DNA from: Actinomycetospora soli
GTDB taxonomy: Bacteria; Actinomycetota; Actinomycetes; Mycobacteriales; Pseudonocardiaceae
Length of the DNA: 57,717 nt
Assembly: GCF_021026295.1 (NCBI RefSeq)
Contig: NZ_JAJNDA010000026.1
Span: 1 to 57,717 of the forward strand
Reading direction: 5' to 3'
Shown piece after piece: positions 1 through 8,683 of the stretch (the stretch's first letter is position 1; each line of letters begins with the position of its first letter). The notes below the pieces were generated by a model. The model was not told where the DNA came from. It searched no databases and saw nothing but the letters and a program-made list of their open reading frames with translations. Made by a program: the position numbers and the translations under genes.

Positions 1-121
1 CGCGGCTGGCCGCCCTGGACAGCTGGGTCCACGACTACAACACTCGCCGCGCCCACTCCGCCCTCGGCGGCCAACCACCGATCACCCGCCTCGCCTGCTA
101 ACAACGTGACGGGTCACGACA
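1..121 (+). mobile_element. Right end of an IS481-family insertion sequence
   Basis: The element seems to stop at the ACA at 119-121; its complement, TGT, is the terminal triplet typical of this family. The next bases, CCTAGG at 122-127, fit the CTAG-centred target that IS481 elements prefer and duplicate. The left end and the second target copy are outside the window, so the boundary is inferred from this one side. Confidence 0.6.
3..101 (+). CDS. IS481-type transposase, C-terminal end (partial)
   Basis: The window opens inside this gene. The 32 remaining residues end with a stop at 99-101 and read like the last part of an rve-fold (DDE integrase) transposase: the segment WVHDYNTRRAHSALGG followed by QPPITRL is the usual end of the IS481 family. 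The catalytic residues lie outside the window. The gene belongs to the insertion sequence that ends near position 121 and interrupts the gyrase-A-like gene on the other strand. Confidence 0.8.
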   Translation, partial: RLAALDSWVHDYNTRRAHSALGGQPPITRLAC

Positions 122-1047
122 CCTAGGGCGGTGATCCAGTCGCGCAGGGTCGCCGCGACGGGTTGGGGCAGGTGGGCGCGGCGGGACTCGACAAGCCCGT
201 CGACCGAGGTGATCCGGTTCATCACGTCCGCCTCGTCGGCCCACTCCGCGAACACGGCCTCGATCGTCAGATGCTTCACGTCGCCGTGGTAGTAGGTGCC
301 GCGGAAAGCGGTCTGCGTCCAGCCGGCCGGCTTTCCTGGCATCGGGCGGCGGAACCGCTCGAACAGGTCGTTCTCCACCTCCGCCTCGGTGACCTGCGGC
401 GGGAGCCCGGTGATCACCAGGACCCGGCCCCGCTGGTCGTCGACGACCCTGGTCTGCGCGGAGAGCAGCAGATCGACCGGCTCACCACGCAACAGATCAT
501 CGATCCGGCCTTCGACGGTGCACCCGGTGGGGAACACCGGGGCGCCGACCGCGGCCACCACCGCGACATCGGGGAGCCCGGGGTCCTCGATCAGCCGCAG
601 CGCGGCGTCGAAGACCCGCCCGGGCTCGAACGGCGGCTGCTGCCCGCCGCGGGTCATGTCGCCGTTGATCAGCCCGATCGGCAGCCCTAACGCGGTCCCA
701 GCGCCGTCGTGCAGCACGATCCGCCCCAGGTCGGTCAGTCGGCACTCGGTGTGGGGCGGGTCGGCCGGCGGGTTGTCCATGAACCCGAAGTTGCCGTGGC
801 CCTCCAGCAACCGCAGACCGGCCGCCTCGGGGCCCACGATCGCCACCAGCAGTGCGTACAGCTCTTCGCGGGACCCGGGGGTTCCGGCCCGCTCCAGCTC
901 GTCGAGGACAGCTTGCGAGCGCACGAACCCTTCCTCGCCGCTCTCGAGGCGGTCCACCGCGGCGACCACGACCTGTTCGACGGTGTCCACGGCGGGCACC
1001 CTGTCACGCGCTGCGTCGTCCGCCCGGTCCCGGTGCTGGTGGTTCAC
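82..1047 (-). pseudogene. Gyrase-subunit-A-like protein, 3' end replaced by IS481 sequence
   Basis: The 321-residue product resembles the breakage-reunion part of type IIA topoisomerase A subunits. Residues 83-95 (GHGNFGFMDNPPA) match the GxGNFG motif, TECRLT at 100-105 follows it, and later segments resemble PxFPTG and the ITGLPPQV strand of GyrA. The position of the catalytic tyrosine, just before TECRLT, is His99, so strand cleavage is not expected. It is far shorter than GyrA (about 830 residues). Start is GTG, overlapping the stop of the upstream minus-strand gene as GTGA, which suggests translational coupling. Only residues 1 to about 308 are native; the last 13 codons and the stop lie in the inserted IS. 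Function unknown; a regulatory or DNA-bending role is possible. Confidence 0.6.
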
Positions 1048-2039
1048 GCGGCGAGCGGTGGCCGCTTGCTCGCGGGCGGCTTCGGCCGCGGTGGGGTGGG
1101 CGGCTTCGGGCGGTGGCGGGCCTCAAGGAGCCCGGCGGTGAAGCTGCCCGCGAACGTCACAGCGCAGGCACCGGCGAGGGCGATCTCGAAGCGGTACGGG
1201 TTCCCCGGTCCGCGGCGACCAGGGGTGTGCGCGCGGCGCAGCTCGGCGACCGCGGCGTCGTGGCGCGCGCGGCGGGCCCGGACAGCGTCCACCCGGGCCG
1301 GAACCCGCGTGTACTCGATGTAGAAGCCGAACCCGCGGGCAGCGAGCTTGAGCAGCCCCGCAGCCAGGCGGGGCCACTCCTTCTCGGCGTAGGCGGGGTA
1401 GAGCTGGGTCTCCCAGACGGTGATCGCCTCGGCGGCCACGGTGGTCGCGCCGAGGGTGGCCGCTTGCCGGCGCTGGTAGGCGATCTGCTCGGCGCGGGGA
1501 GCGCGGGACGCGGCGTTGACCGGCAACTGCTGCCACGACAGCGCCGTCCACCACGCCGGGCCCGGCCGGGCCACCCACCGTCGTCCCACGACCAGCTGGT
1601 GGCGGTCGGGGCGGTGGCGGGCGTAGTCCCAGCCGGCCTGGACCCAGCTCGCCGCGTACAGCGCCAGCGGGGTCAAGCACCCCACGGGACTGCGGTCCGG
1701 GGGTAACAGCGCCGCCAGGGGGACGTGCACGCCGTGCGCGCTGCGGCGGGTCTGCGCCGCGACCTGGCGGTCGAGGGCGGGGCGCTGCTCCTCGCGGGCC
1801 AGGTCTTCCTCGGCGCGGCGGCCCGCGCGGCGGTAGTTCACGACGTGGGTCAACACCGTCGAACTCGCCGAGAGCAGCAGCGCGGCCACGGCAGGGAAAT
1901 CCCGCCGCGCCCACGCGTCGCGGCCGCGGGTCAGGCCCACCAGCGGCCAGACCGCGACCAACCCGGGCCCGGCCAAGCGCAGCGTGCGGCGATGGTGCTC
2001 AGCCAGCGCGTCACGGTAAGCCGTCCGAGGGTCGCTCAC
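1044..2039 (-). CDS. Multi-pass membrane protein of unknown function
   Basis: The start chosen is the GTG at 2037-2039 (SDPRTAYRD...), giving 331 residues; the frame is open further upstream, but that extension is compositionally unlike the rest. Hydrophobic stretches occur near residues 23-38, 48-67 and 125-140, with one near the C-terminus (ALAGACAVTFAGS), followed by a Pro/Lys-rich tail. The central part is basic and Trp-rich. Its stop overlaps the GTG of the gyrase-A-like gene, so the two form a coupled pair. I recognise no family; a role in plasmid transfer or maintenance is only a guess from context. Confidence 0.6.
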   Translation of the reverse strand: MSDPRTAYRDALAEHHRRTLRLAGPGLVAVWPLVGLTRGRDAWARRDFPAVAALLLSASSTVLTHVVNYRRAGRRAEEDLAREEQRPALDRQVAAQTRRSAHGVHVPLAALLPPDRSPVGCLTPLALYAASWVQAGWDYARHRPDRHQLVVGRRWVARPGPAWWTALSWQQLPVNAASRAPRAEQIAYQRRQAATLGATTVAAEAITVWETQLYPAYAEKEWPRLAAGLLKLAARGFGFYIEYTRVPARVDAVRARRARHDAAVAELRRAHTPGRRGPGNPYRFEIALAGACAVTFAGSFTAGLLEARHRPKPPTPPRPKPPASKRPPLAA

Positions 2040-2345
2040 CCTGCCAGCCTCGCACCATCGAGAAGCAGCCCCGCACTCTGCTGGGCCGGAGAGCTGCCCC
2101 GGCGCGAGCCTCTCGCTGAGCATCAGCTGCTGGTGCGCCCCGTACCCCTTGGTCGGGCCGAGGGAAAGCTGACGAGAGTCGACAGGCTCTTCGGACGAGG
2201 CGCAGTGCTACAGACAGCGATGACGCTGACCGGGCCCAGCCCGAACACCGGTCACCTCCGGGCGCTGGGGTCCCGACACCACGATCCCTGAAGCGGGCGT
2301 ACCTGTTCTGGCACACTGCTCGGGTGCGTCGACGCGATCGGATCC

Positions 2346-4159
2346 ATGCCGGGTAGAGCCACCGAACACGGCTCGTCCAGGCCCTCGCGGGGTCTTCTGG
2401 TGCTGTTGGGGACGCTGCCGGTCGAGGACGGGCAGACCCCGCCACCGGCGGTGGGCGACGTGGTCCGGCTGACGTTGCGGTTCGCCGAGGCCGATGCGGA
2501 CGCGGCCGACGCGGCCGTATCGGTCATCAGCGCCCGCGCGGAACCCGTCGGGGACGGCTCTGCCCGCAGCCCCGGGATGCGGTGGGACGGCACGGTCGAT
2601 GACCGGCCGCCGGTCTGGCCGACGGTGCTCCACGGTGACGGCTGGTCAGCGATGTGGTCGGCGCCGCGCCCGGTGATCGGGCAGGTGGTGCTCCGCGGCA
2701 CCCTGATCGACAACCTCGACATCGGGAACCACACCGGGGTGCGAGGACGTGTCCTGCGGGCCCAGGTGGTCACCGAGACCATCGACAACACCGACCCCGA
2801 CCAGCGCCAGTGGCGACCGATTCCCTCCGCGCAACGTCTGCGCGACGTCGAGGTCTCTCCACGCTGGTTCGACCACGGGCTGGTCGTCCCTGATGACGTC
2901 CCGACCGGCGGCTGGGTGTCCCCGGTGCCCGGCGACCCCTACGTACTCGAGCGCGGCGTCCTGCTCGACCTCGACCTCGACGACGTACCCGCCCTGGCCC
3001 CGCGCCCGAGGATCGTGCCGGGCGCAGTCACCGCCTACGGCGAGGACGTGTGGGTCGCCGACACTCGGCTGCCGCTGGTCCTGCGCGTGCGCCGCCCCCT
3101 TGACGCGCACCCAGAGATCACCGAGTACCCCTGGCCCGGCCGCATCCTCGACCCCGGGCACGGCGAACGTCGCAGCCTGCACGCCGACCACGACGGCGCG
3201 TGGATCACCGGCCCCGACGGCATCTACCGGATCGACCACACCGACAACGGGCGCGAGGACAACGACCGCGAGGGCACGGTCCGCCTCGTCGACGACGGGC
3301 CCGCCTGGGTGCTGGCCGCCACGAACCGCGAGGCGCTGCTTACGGTGCTGCGCCTCGACCCCGGCGACCCGCACACCCCGCTGGTACTGCGCCTGATCAC
3401 CCCGAACGGCGACCGTAGGGACACCACGCTCGACGACCAGTCCGTCGCCGCCGCCACCGAGGCCGAAGACGGGGCGGGGTTCGTGTTGCTGCTACGCCAC
3501 CGCGACCACCCACCCGGACCGGACTCGCCCGGCAGGCCGACCGCCGGCCCTGGCTGGGCCGGCTCAGCGCCACCGGCGACCTCGTCGAGGGCCCCTACCT
3601 CGACGTCGGCCACCCGGGCCTGCTCCAACTGGTCCCCGGCGACCCGCCGCTCGTGATCGACCAAAACGGCAGCGGCCTGCGACGGGTCCACCCGGACTTG
3701 ACCCTCGCCGACGGTGTCGCCCTGTGGGCGGACGTGCTGCAGGCCTACGCCACCGGCGGGCGACTGTGGGTGGCCACCCACCCGCCGCACCCCGAGGACA
3801 TTCGCCGGCGCGGCACCGTCGCCTGCTGGCCGCTGCCCGGGCCGCCGGACTACCCCGAAGACCGGCAGTACTGGCTGCTCACCGAGCTCGACCCCGCCAC
3901 CCTCACCCCCCGGGTCAGCACCCTGGTCCCCCACATCCCCGACAAGCTCGCCCTCGACGCCGCCGGCACCGTGTGGATCGCCGCCGACGGCGTCCGCCAC
4001 CTCCCCCTCCCCGGCATCAACGGCTCGGCCGCCGAACTTCTCGACATCGCCGGACTCCTCAACGCCCACGCCACCGAACCCGCCACCACGAACGCTGCTC
4101 CCGCGGCCGACACCGACCCCCAAACCGACACCGGCGGCGGGCGGGGCCCAGTCCGGTGA
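2346..4159 (+). pseudogene. Beta-propeller-like protein with an internal frameshift
   Basis: Two consecutive reading frames together make one plausible protein of about 600 residues. The first frame (from 2346) is good to roughly 3510; its continuation to 3656 is a Ser/Pro/Thr-rich shadow. The second frame reads sensibly from about 3520 (TRTGLARQADRRPWLG and onwards) through 3653 to the stop at 4157-4159. Segments such as AYGEDVWVADTRLPLVLRV, HADHDGAWITGPDGIYRID and LALDAAGTVWIAADGV recur with the spacing of NHL- or PQQ-like propeller blades. No signal peptide is visible. The shift falls in a C-rich stretch near 3510-3525, so a real mutation, a sequencing error or recoding are all possible. 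Function unknown. Confidence 0.6.
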
Positions 4160-4190
4160 ACCTTCCCTTAAGGACCCAGCACCTGCCGTG

Positions 4191-4634
4191 ATGGCGCCGT
4201 CGCATCCCGCTCCGCTGATGCCTCCGACGTCCCGGACGCCGCTATCGCGCCCACAGCTCAGAGCGGTGGCGTGCGACGCTGCGGCGGTGGCGGCGGCCGG
4301 GCGGGTGTCTGCGTGGCACCCCGAAGACGGTTGGGGCGTTCTGGAGTCCGACCAGACCCCCGGCGGGTGCTGGGCCCACGTCAGCGCCGTCCGGACTCCG
4401 TCCGGGTTCACCGAGCTGCGTCCCGCGCAGGAGGTCGAGTTCGACTGGGAACCGGCCATGCAGGACGGATACCGGTTCCGGGCGGTCTCGGTGTGGCCGC
4501 GGGGCCGGCCTCCCCGGGACTCTCCGGCGGCGGAGGGCGAGACGTCGGCGTACGGCAGCGCCCTGGTCATCGACTGGGACCAGCCCGACAACCCAGGACC
4601 GGACCGCCGCGACGAGCCCGGTGAGTCCCGGTGA
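4191..4634 (+). CDS. Cold-shock-domain-like protein
   Basis: The 147-residue product contains a cold-shock-like (OB-fold) segment: GRVSAWHPEDGWGVLES, then GGCWAHVSAV, then a strand ending VEFDWE and GYRFRAVSV. This follows the GxVxWFxxxKGxGFI...FVHxSAI plan of CspA-type proteins with an altered RNP1, as in a group of actinobacterial homologues. It probably binds single-stranded nucleic acid. The start is ATG 4191; GTG 4188 directly before it is an alternative. The C-terminal tail is acidic. The next gene starts with GTG inside the stop region, so the two are translationally coupled. Confidence 0.65.
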   Translation: MAPSHPAPLMPPTSRTPLSRPQLRAVACDAAAVAAAGRVSAWHPEDGWGVLESDQTPGGCWAHVSAVRTPSGFTELRPAQEVEFDWEPAMQDGYRFRAVSVWPRGRPPRDSPAAEGETSAYGSALVIDWDQPDNPGPDRRDEPGESR

Positions 4635-5020
4635 GCGACGAGCAAGTCGTCCGGGGGCGGGCGGGGGACGTGTATCGGCGGCGGGTCTCGCTGGAGTGGC
4701 GGGCGGCAATCGCGGTCGCCGCGGTTGCGGTGACGGGAACCGTGCTGGGGCTGCTGCCCCTGCAGGACGCGTGGCTGGACGTGGGGCTGCTCGGTGGATT
4801 CGGGGTGATCGTCGTGATCGCGCTGGGGTTGCTGGTCCTCGCGTGGACCCGTCCGGTGCCGCTGCCGCCGGTCATGCCCAAGCGATTCAGCTACCGCGAC
4901 GCCACCACCGCCGCCGGCCGGGTCCGCCGCGGGGAGCCGGTCGACCCGCCCGAGCTGCAGGCCGCAGCGATCGACCAGACCCGCCGCGGCCTGCGGACGA
5001 GCCTTCTCACCATGGGCTGA
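4631..5020 (+). CDS. Small two-TM membrane protein
   Basis: This 129-residue protein starts with GTG four bases before the end of the preceding gene. It has a short charged N-terminus, two hydrophobic helices (about residues 25-42 and 50-72) and a cytoplasmic tail rich in Arg and Ala. The next small membrane ORF begins six bases after the stop, and its content (FFTGFGYAGLAVILLGIRGLG) would make a natural continuation, so the two may once have been one protein. No family recognised. Confidence 0.6.
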   Translation: MSDEQVVRGRAGDVYRRRVSLEWRAAIAVAAVAVTGTVLGLLPLQDAWLDVGLLGGFGVIVVIALGLLVLAWTRPVPLPPVMPKRFSYRDATTAAGRVRRGEPVDPPELQAAAIDQTRRGLRTSLLTMG

Positions 5021-5026
5021 CTCCCG

Positions 5027-5221
5027 GTGCTGGGAGCGACCTGGGCGCTGCGCATCGGCGACGGCGGCTTCTTCACCGGCTTCGGCTACGCCGGGCTGGC
5101 GGTGATACTGCTCGGGATCAGGGGGCTGGGGTGGAGCGGGATCGTGCAGGCCCGCCTCGACCGCCTCGAGGACTCTGGCGAGAGCAGCGACAGCGCCGCT
5201 GACGAGTACCGCACCGGCTGA
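5027..5221 (+). CDS. Small membrane protein, possible C-terminal partner of the previous gene
   Basis: The 64-residue product starts at GTG 5027. It has one clear hydrophobic helix (about residues 12-33), then an amphipathic segment and an acidic Ser-rich tail. It lies directly behind the two-TM gene with no room for its own promoter. Its stop codon lies inside a dyad-like sequence (5218-5246) that recurs elsewhere in the window. Confidence 0.5.
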   Translation: MLGATWALRIGDGGFFTGFGYAGLAVILLGIRGLGWSGIVQARLDRLEDSGESSDSAADEYRTG

Positions 5222-5246
5222 TAATCCGTCTCCGGACGGAATGTCA
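5218..5246 (+). repeat. 29-bp dispersed dyad site, copy A
   Basis: The sequence begins CTGATAATCCGTC, has the inner hairpin TCCGTC-tccg-GACGGA and ends GAATGTCA. The first 13 bases are identical to the site at 50296-50324, and a third relative lies at 38979-39007 on the other strand. The arms resemble recombinase or regulator half-sites, but the function is unknown. It could also act as a terminator for the preceding gene. Confidence 0.5.
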
Positions 5247-5304
5247 GGAGGCGATACCGGACCTGGCAGCGGCGCTGCACGGCCAGCGGCTGGCTGGTGT
5301 TGGT

Positions 5305-5763
5305 GTGGGCCGGGCGCATCATCGGCTGGTGGGGCACTACGTGCAGGGACGCCGCAAGGCCGGCGCGGTGGTCGTGCTCACGGTGGTGACGGTGGCGTGT
5401 TGGGCGGCGTGGTTGGGATGGGACCTCGACGCGGGTGTCGACGCCGACAGGCTGCTCGGCCCGTACGGGTGGTGGCAGGTTGTCGGGTGTGGGCTGTGCC
5501 TGCTCGTCGTGGCGGGTGCGGCGGGACGGTGGCTGCCGTCGGCGGAGATCGCTTGGACGGTGACGTTCGCGTTCACCCTGGCTTTTGCCACTGGGGCGCT
5601 GCTTCTGCCGGGTCGGCAGCCGGGGATGGCTCTCGGGACCATCCCGGTCTTCTTCGCGACGTTCGCCGGCACGGCGGCGGTGGCCTGCGCCGCCGAGGTG
5701 TTCTGGACCCGTCACCTTCATAGTCCGGACGACCCGGCGACCTGCTTTAAGGGGCGGCGGTGA
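5305..5763 (+). CDS. Four-TM membrane protein of unknown function
   Basis: The 152-residue protein starts at GTG 5305. Four hydrophobic segments are visible: AVVVLTVVTVACWAAWLGW, VVGCGLCLLVVAGAAG, a third around IAWTVTFAFTLAFATGALLL and a fourth around PVFFATFAGTAAVACAAEV. A positively charged N-terminus (RKAG) suggests the N-terminus is inside. It sits in a run of small plus-strand membrane genes (4631-6737). No family recognised. Confidence 0.55.
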   Translation: MGRAHHRLVGHYVQGRRKAGAVVVLTVVTVACWAAWLGWDLDAGVDADRLLGPYGWWQVVGCGLCLLVVAGAAGRWLPSAEIAWTVTFAFTLAFATGALLLPGRQPGMALGTIPVFFATFAGTAAVACAAEVFWTRHLHSPDDPATCFKGRR

Positions 5764-5824
5764 TGTAAGCGCCTGGCTCAGGCTGACTGGACGACCCGGG
5801 ACCGGGAGAGGACCGTGGTCGGCC

Positions 5825-6115
5825 ATGAGTGAGGAGAAGGGGCGGGCCGGCGGCCGCGGGTGGTGGTCACGGTTGAAGGCGCGGTGGAGCGGCGCCCGGG
5901 TGCCGGACGGGCAGGTGCGGCTGCGGCAGCGCCGCAACCGGGTTGCCCGCACCTCGGCGGGGTCGGTTCCGGGTCTGTTCGCGGCGGGCTACACGGCGCC
6001 TCCGGCCGCTGGTCACCACGCCCCTGCGGCTCCTGTCGCCCCATGTCATGCCCCACCGCCGGTGCACGTTCCCCCGCCGGTGCACGTCGCACCGCCTCCC
6101 CCGCCGCCCTGCTGA
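5825..6115 (+). CDS. Small Arg- and Pro-rich protein
   Basis: Start is ATG 5825, with a purine-rich stretch (GAGAGGACC) upstream. The 96-residue product has a basic, Trp-containing N-terminal half (WWSRLKARWSG) and a His/Pro-rich C-terminal half ending in a proline run and Cys. The composition suggests a disordered protein. It precedes another membrane-protein gene; nothing more can be said from sequence. Confidence 0.4.
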   Translation: MSEEKGRAGGRGWWSRLKARWSGARVPDGQVRLRQRRNRVARTSAGSVPGLFAAGYTAPPAAGHHAPAAPVAPCHAPPPVHVPPPVHVAPPPPPPC

Positions 6116-6179
6116 GGCCCCGCTCAGGCCGTGCTGGGTCCGTGCGGCTCGGTGGGCGCGGCTAGGAGAGCATCGGTGG

Positions 6180-6737
6180 GTGCGCTTCGCCCGACTGTTG
6201 GCCCCCGGCGTGGTCGACCGGGATCGGCAGTGGTCGTTGGCGAACTCCCGGGCGGCCAGCGCGGTGCTGGTGGTGCTGCTGGGCGCGATCGCGGCCCGGG
6301 GGTTCGGGGTCGGATGGGCGATCTGGGTGGGGTTCGCCGCCGGCGGGGTCGCGTTCGTGGTCGCAGTAATGAACGTGCCACGCGGTCTCGTGGCACGGTC
6401 GGGGTCGAGTTCGGGGTCGATGAGGTCGATCCCGGACGGTGAGCGTCGGCGGGTGGCGCAGCTGATCCACCGTGGTCGTGCAGTGCCAGCGGAGGACCTC
6501 GAGACTGCGGACGAGTTGGCTCGCGGCACGTTGCGCAGTGTTGGGCTGCAGCTCTGGACGGGGCCGCTGATCATCACCTCGCAGCTCGGGTCGCTGCCGG
6601 TGCGCGACGGAGAGGACGTGTTCGGGCTGGTGTTGCTGGTGCTCGGAGTGGGTCTCATGGTCGCGGCGCTGGTGTCGAACGCGCGATACCGCCGGGTCTT
6701 GATCGATCACCCGCGTCCCACGCCAACCGGTCTCTAA
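6180..6737 (+). CDS. Membrane protein of unknown function
   Basis: Start is GTG 6180, chosen because an AGGAGAG Shine-Dalgarno sequence lies at 6164-6170. The 185 residues contain TM helices at about 23-40, 43-62, and two C-terminal ones (LQLWTGPLIITSQLG and VFGLVLLVLGVGLMVAAL), with a charged cytoplasmic segment between the pairs (ERRRVAQLIHRGRAVPAED). The last 83 bases overlap the 3' end of the convergent minus-strand gene. Family not recognised. Confidence 0.6.
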   Translation: MRFARLLAPGVVDRDRQWSLANSRAASAVLVVLLGAIAARGFGVGWAIWVGFAAGGVAFVVAVMNVPRGLVARSGSSSGSMRSIPDGERRRVAQLIHRGRAVPAEDLETADELARGTLRSVGLQLWTGPLIITSQLGSLPVRDGEDVFGLVLLVLGVGLMVAALVSNARYRRVLIDHPRPTPTGL

Positions 6738-7794
6738 CAGCCTGTTGGCCCGGACGCCGACGGAGGAGGACCTGGTCGAGTTCAGCGCGGGCGGCGGCTC
6801 GGACGGTCGCGCTGGCCACCCCTCGGTCTGGCCGAGGGCGGGCAGCGGGGTCGGCTTCAGCGCTACGGAGGGTTCGGAGGCGTCGAGCGCGGCCGTCGAC
6901 CGCGGCGAGGGCGGTGGGGAGGTCGCTGAGGCGGCCGCGCCAGGGGCTCAGGCGGTGGCCGAGGATGCGTAGCGGGTCACGGGCAGCGCGGGCGGCGTCC
7001 CCGCGGGAACGCTCGGGGTGGTCGGGGTGGTGATCGACGGCGTGCAGCAGCCCCATCACCGACCAGCCGTCCTCGAACCACGGTCCGAGCATCGCCACCG
7101 CCCGCCAGCGCGGGACCCGGGCGCCGAGCCCGGCCCGGTCGAGGAACGTCGCGACCGCCCGGGCTCGCTCTGCGGCGGTGGCGGCGCGGTCGTAGACCGG
7201 CCACGGCTCGCGGGGGTCTTGGTCGTGGCGTCGGGTGAGCCCTCGTTTTGGTCGAGGGCTTGTTTGTTGACCGCCACAGGCGGGGGGGTTGCCAAATTCA
7301 TCCCCAGGGCTTTGAGCCGGCTTTGGCGGGACCGACAGATTGTCACCGCCGCCAAAGCCGAGGGGGGCGGTCAGGACGTAGGACGGGGCCCGGTTCGAGG
7401 TCGCCCCGAGGAACTCCGCCGTCGCCCCGGCCTCGACACACACCACCAGCCCCGCCTCGACCGCCCACGCCACGACCCGGGACACGGTGCGCGTCGAGCA
7501 GCCCGCCGCCCCGGCGAGGTGGGCGCGGGTGACGCCGGCGACCAGGCCGGTATCCCACGCCATCCCGCACACCAGCCCCCGCAACACCGACAGAGCGACA
7601 GCGCGACGGTCTTCGCGCCACAGCTCGGCGTCGACGAGCTCTTCGAGGCGGGCCAGGGCGAGGGCCTGGTCGCGCAGCACCACGACGCCCTCGGGGAGGC
7701 GGTGGCGCCAGCCGGGGTGCACCGCGAACCGGCCGGCGTCGACGCGGCGGGCCGCGCGGCGGCGGCCGTAGGCGAGTGACCGAGCCCGCGCCAC
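6655..7794 (-). CDS. Winged-helix/HTH protein, candidate plasmid replication initiator
   Basis: The product has 379 residues from GTG 7794. Residues about 80-125 form a convincing winged helix: LVAGVTRAHLAGAAGCSTRT, then VSRVVAWAVEAGLVVCVEAG. A central part rich in basic and Pro residues follows, then a second helical domain (VPRWRAVAMLGPWFEDGW). The size, DNA-binding fold and position beside RHH and excisionase-like regulators on a plasmid suggest a Rep-type protein, but I see no defined Rep family motif. A transcriptional regulator is equally compatible. The C-terminus overlaps the convergent membrane-protein gene. Confidence 0.4.
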   Translation of the reverse strand: MARARSLAYGRRRAARRVDAGRFAVHPGWRHRLPEGVVVLRDQALALARLEELVDAELWREDRRAVALSVLRGLVCGMAWDTGLVAGVTRAHLAGAAGCSTRTVSRVVAWAVEAGLVVCVEAGATAEFLGATSNRAPSYVLTAPLGFGGGDNLSVPPKPAQSPGDEFGNPPACGGQQTSPRPKRGLTRRHDQDPREPWPVYDRAATAAERARAVATFLDRAGLGARVPRWRAVAMLGPWFEDGWSVMGLLHAVDHHPDHPERSRGDAARAARDPLRILGHRLSPWRGRLSDLPTALAAVDGRARRLRTLRSAEADPAARPRPDRGVASATVRAAARAELDQVLLRRRPGQQAVRDRLAWDAGDRSRPGGIARSTPAPRP

Positions 7795-8055
7795 GGCGCG
7801 TCGGTGGGCGTGCTCGGCCCCTGGAGTAGGGCGAACACGGTCAGCAGGGGTCGCCGGAACGCCCCGCGCGGGGGACGACGGCGTGTCGCGGACGCGCGCA
7901 GGCTGTACCGGCGGAGCGTCCGATGTAATCTCGGCTCCGCAGCACTAAGCCGTCGACGCGGGTGCCCCAGGTTGGTAGCCGGCAGGGCCCGAGTCGAGCG
8001 GGATGATGTGTAAGCGCGAACGCCTCGACCTGGCCGGGTCGGGGCGTTTCGTGTG

Positions 8056-8253
8056 TCAGGCCGTCTTGAGCGCCCCCTGCTCCGCGTAGGGAACTCCGAC
8101 GAGCTCGGCCAAGGCCTCGCCCACGAAGTCGTTGAAGGTCATGCCGCGACGCGCGGCCTCCTCCTGAAGCGCCCTGCGTAACGCCACGGGCACGCGGGCG
8201 CGGACTTCCTCACGCTCGCCCTTACCGGGCGGTCCAGGCTTGCGACGCTCCAT
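8056..8253 (-). CDS. Ribbon-helix-helix (Arc/CopG-like) DNA-binding protein
   Basis: The 65-residue protein has a basic N-terminus followed by VRARVPVALRRALQEEAARR and GMTFNDFVGEALAELVG, the strand-helix-helix pattern of RHH repressors. Such proteins control plasmid copy number, partition or toxin-antitoxin operons. Start is ATG 8253. Immediately upstream lies a pair of identical 16-bp repeats (8266-8315), well placed as its own operator. No toxin gene follows, so copy-control or transfer repression is more likely than an antitoxin role. Confidence 0.65.
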   Translation of the reverse strand: MERRKPGPPGKGEREEVRARVPVALRRALQEEAARRGMTFNDFVGEALAELVGVPYAEQGALKTA

Positions 8254-8265
8254 GCGGCAGATCGT

Positions 8266-8315
8266 GCCGTCTCTGCGCGCAGGGAAGGGGTCGCGACACG
8301 CCGTCTCTGCGCGCA
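8266..8315. promoter_or_regulatory. Paired 16-bp operator-like repeats upstream of the RHH gene
   Basis: GCCGTCTCTGCGCGCA occurs at 8266-8281 and again at 8300-8315, 34 bp apart start to start. Each contains the perfect palindrome TGCGCGCA. The position 13 bp upstream of the RHH start codon fits an autorepression site. Confidence 0.5.
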
Positions 8316-8402
8316 AAGTTGTGGAAGGGTCCGTCCTCGGTACTGGGGCGACAGCCGGACGGCGCGCCAGCGGAAGCTCAGCTCGTCGGTGGTTGCGCTG
8401 GG

Positions 8403-8597
8403 CTACGGCTTCCCGTGCTCGCGGCGGGTGAGGTCGTCGACCTGACGTCGCAGGTCGGCGACGTCCCATCGGAGGTGTCCGCCGACGGTGCGCTGCGCGG
8501 GCTGGACGAGCCCGTCGCTGGCCCAGCGGGAGAGCGTGGAGCGGGCGACGTTGAGTGCTTCCGCTGCCTTCGCGGTGCTCACCAACTCGTTCGCCAC
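8403..8597 (-). CDS. BldC/excisionase-like HTH protein
   Basis: This 64-residue protein starts MANELVSTAKAAEALNVARS, followed by TLSRWASDGLVQPAQRTVGG and HLRWDVADLRRQVDDL, the winged HTH of MerR-type excisionases and BldC. It probably binds DNA as a small architectural or regulatory protein. It is divergent from the transfer operon starting at 8761, so it could control that promoter, or act as an Xis-like factor for the tyrosine recombinase at 31.7 kb. Start is ATG 8597. Confidence 0.7.
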   Translation of the reverse strand: MANELVSTAKAAEALNVARSTLSRWASDGLVQPAQRTVGGHLRWDVADLRRQVDDLTRREHGKP

Positions 8598-8683
8598 CCC
8601 GGGATCGTGGCACAGGCACTTCGCGCAGCTCCGCTAGAACGCCCTGGTCAAGCACCTCGCGCCGATCGGTCACTCCGAGCATC

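Noticed and set aside
3224..4645. Minus-strand open frame of 473 codons opposite the propeller and cold-shock genes
   Set aside because: Low-complexity Gly/Val/Arg composition; the plus-strand products show recognisable domains.
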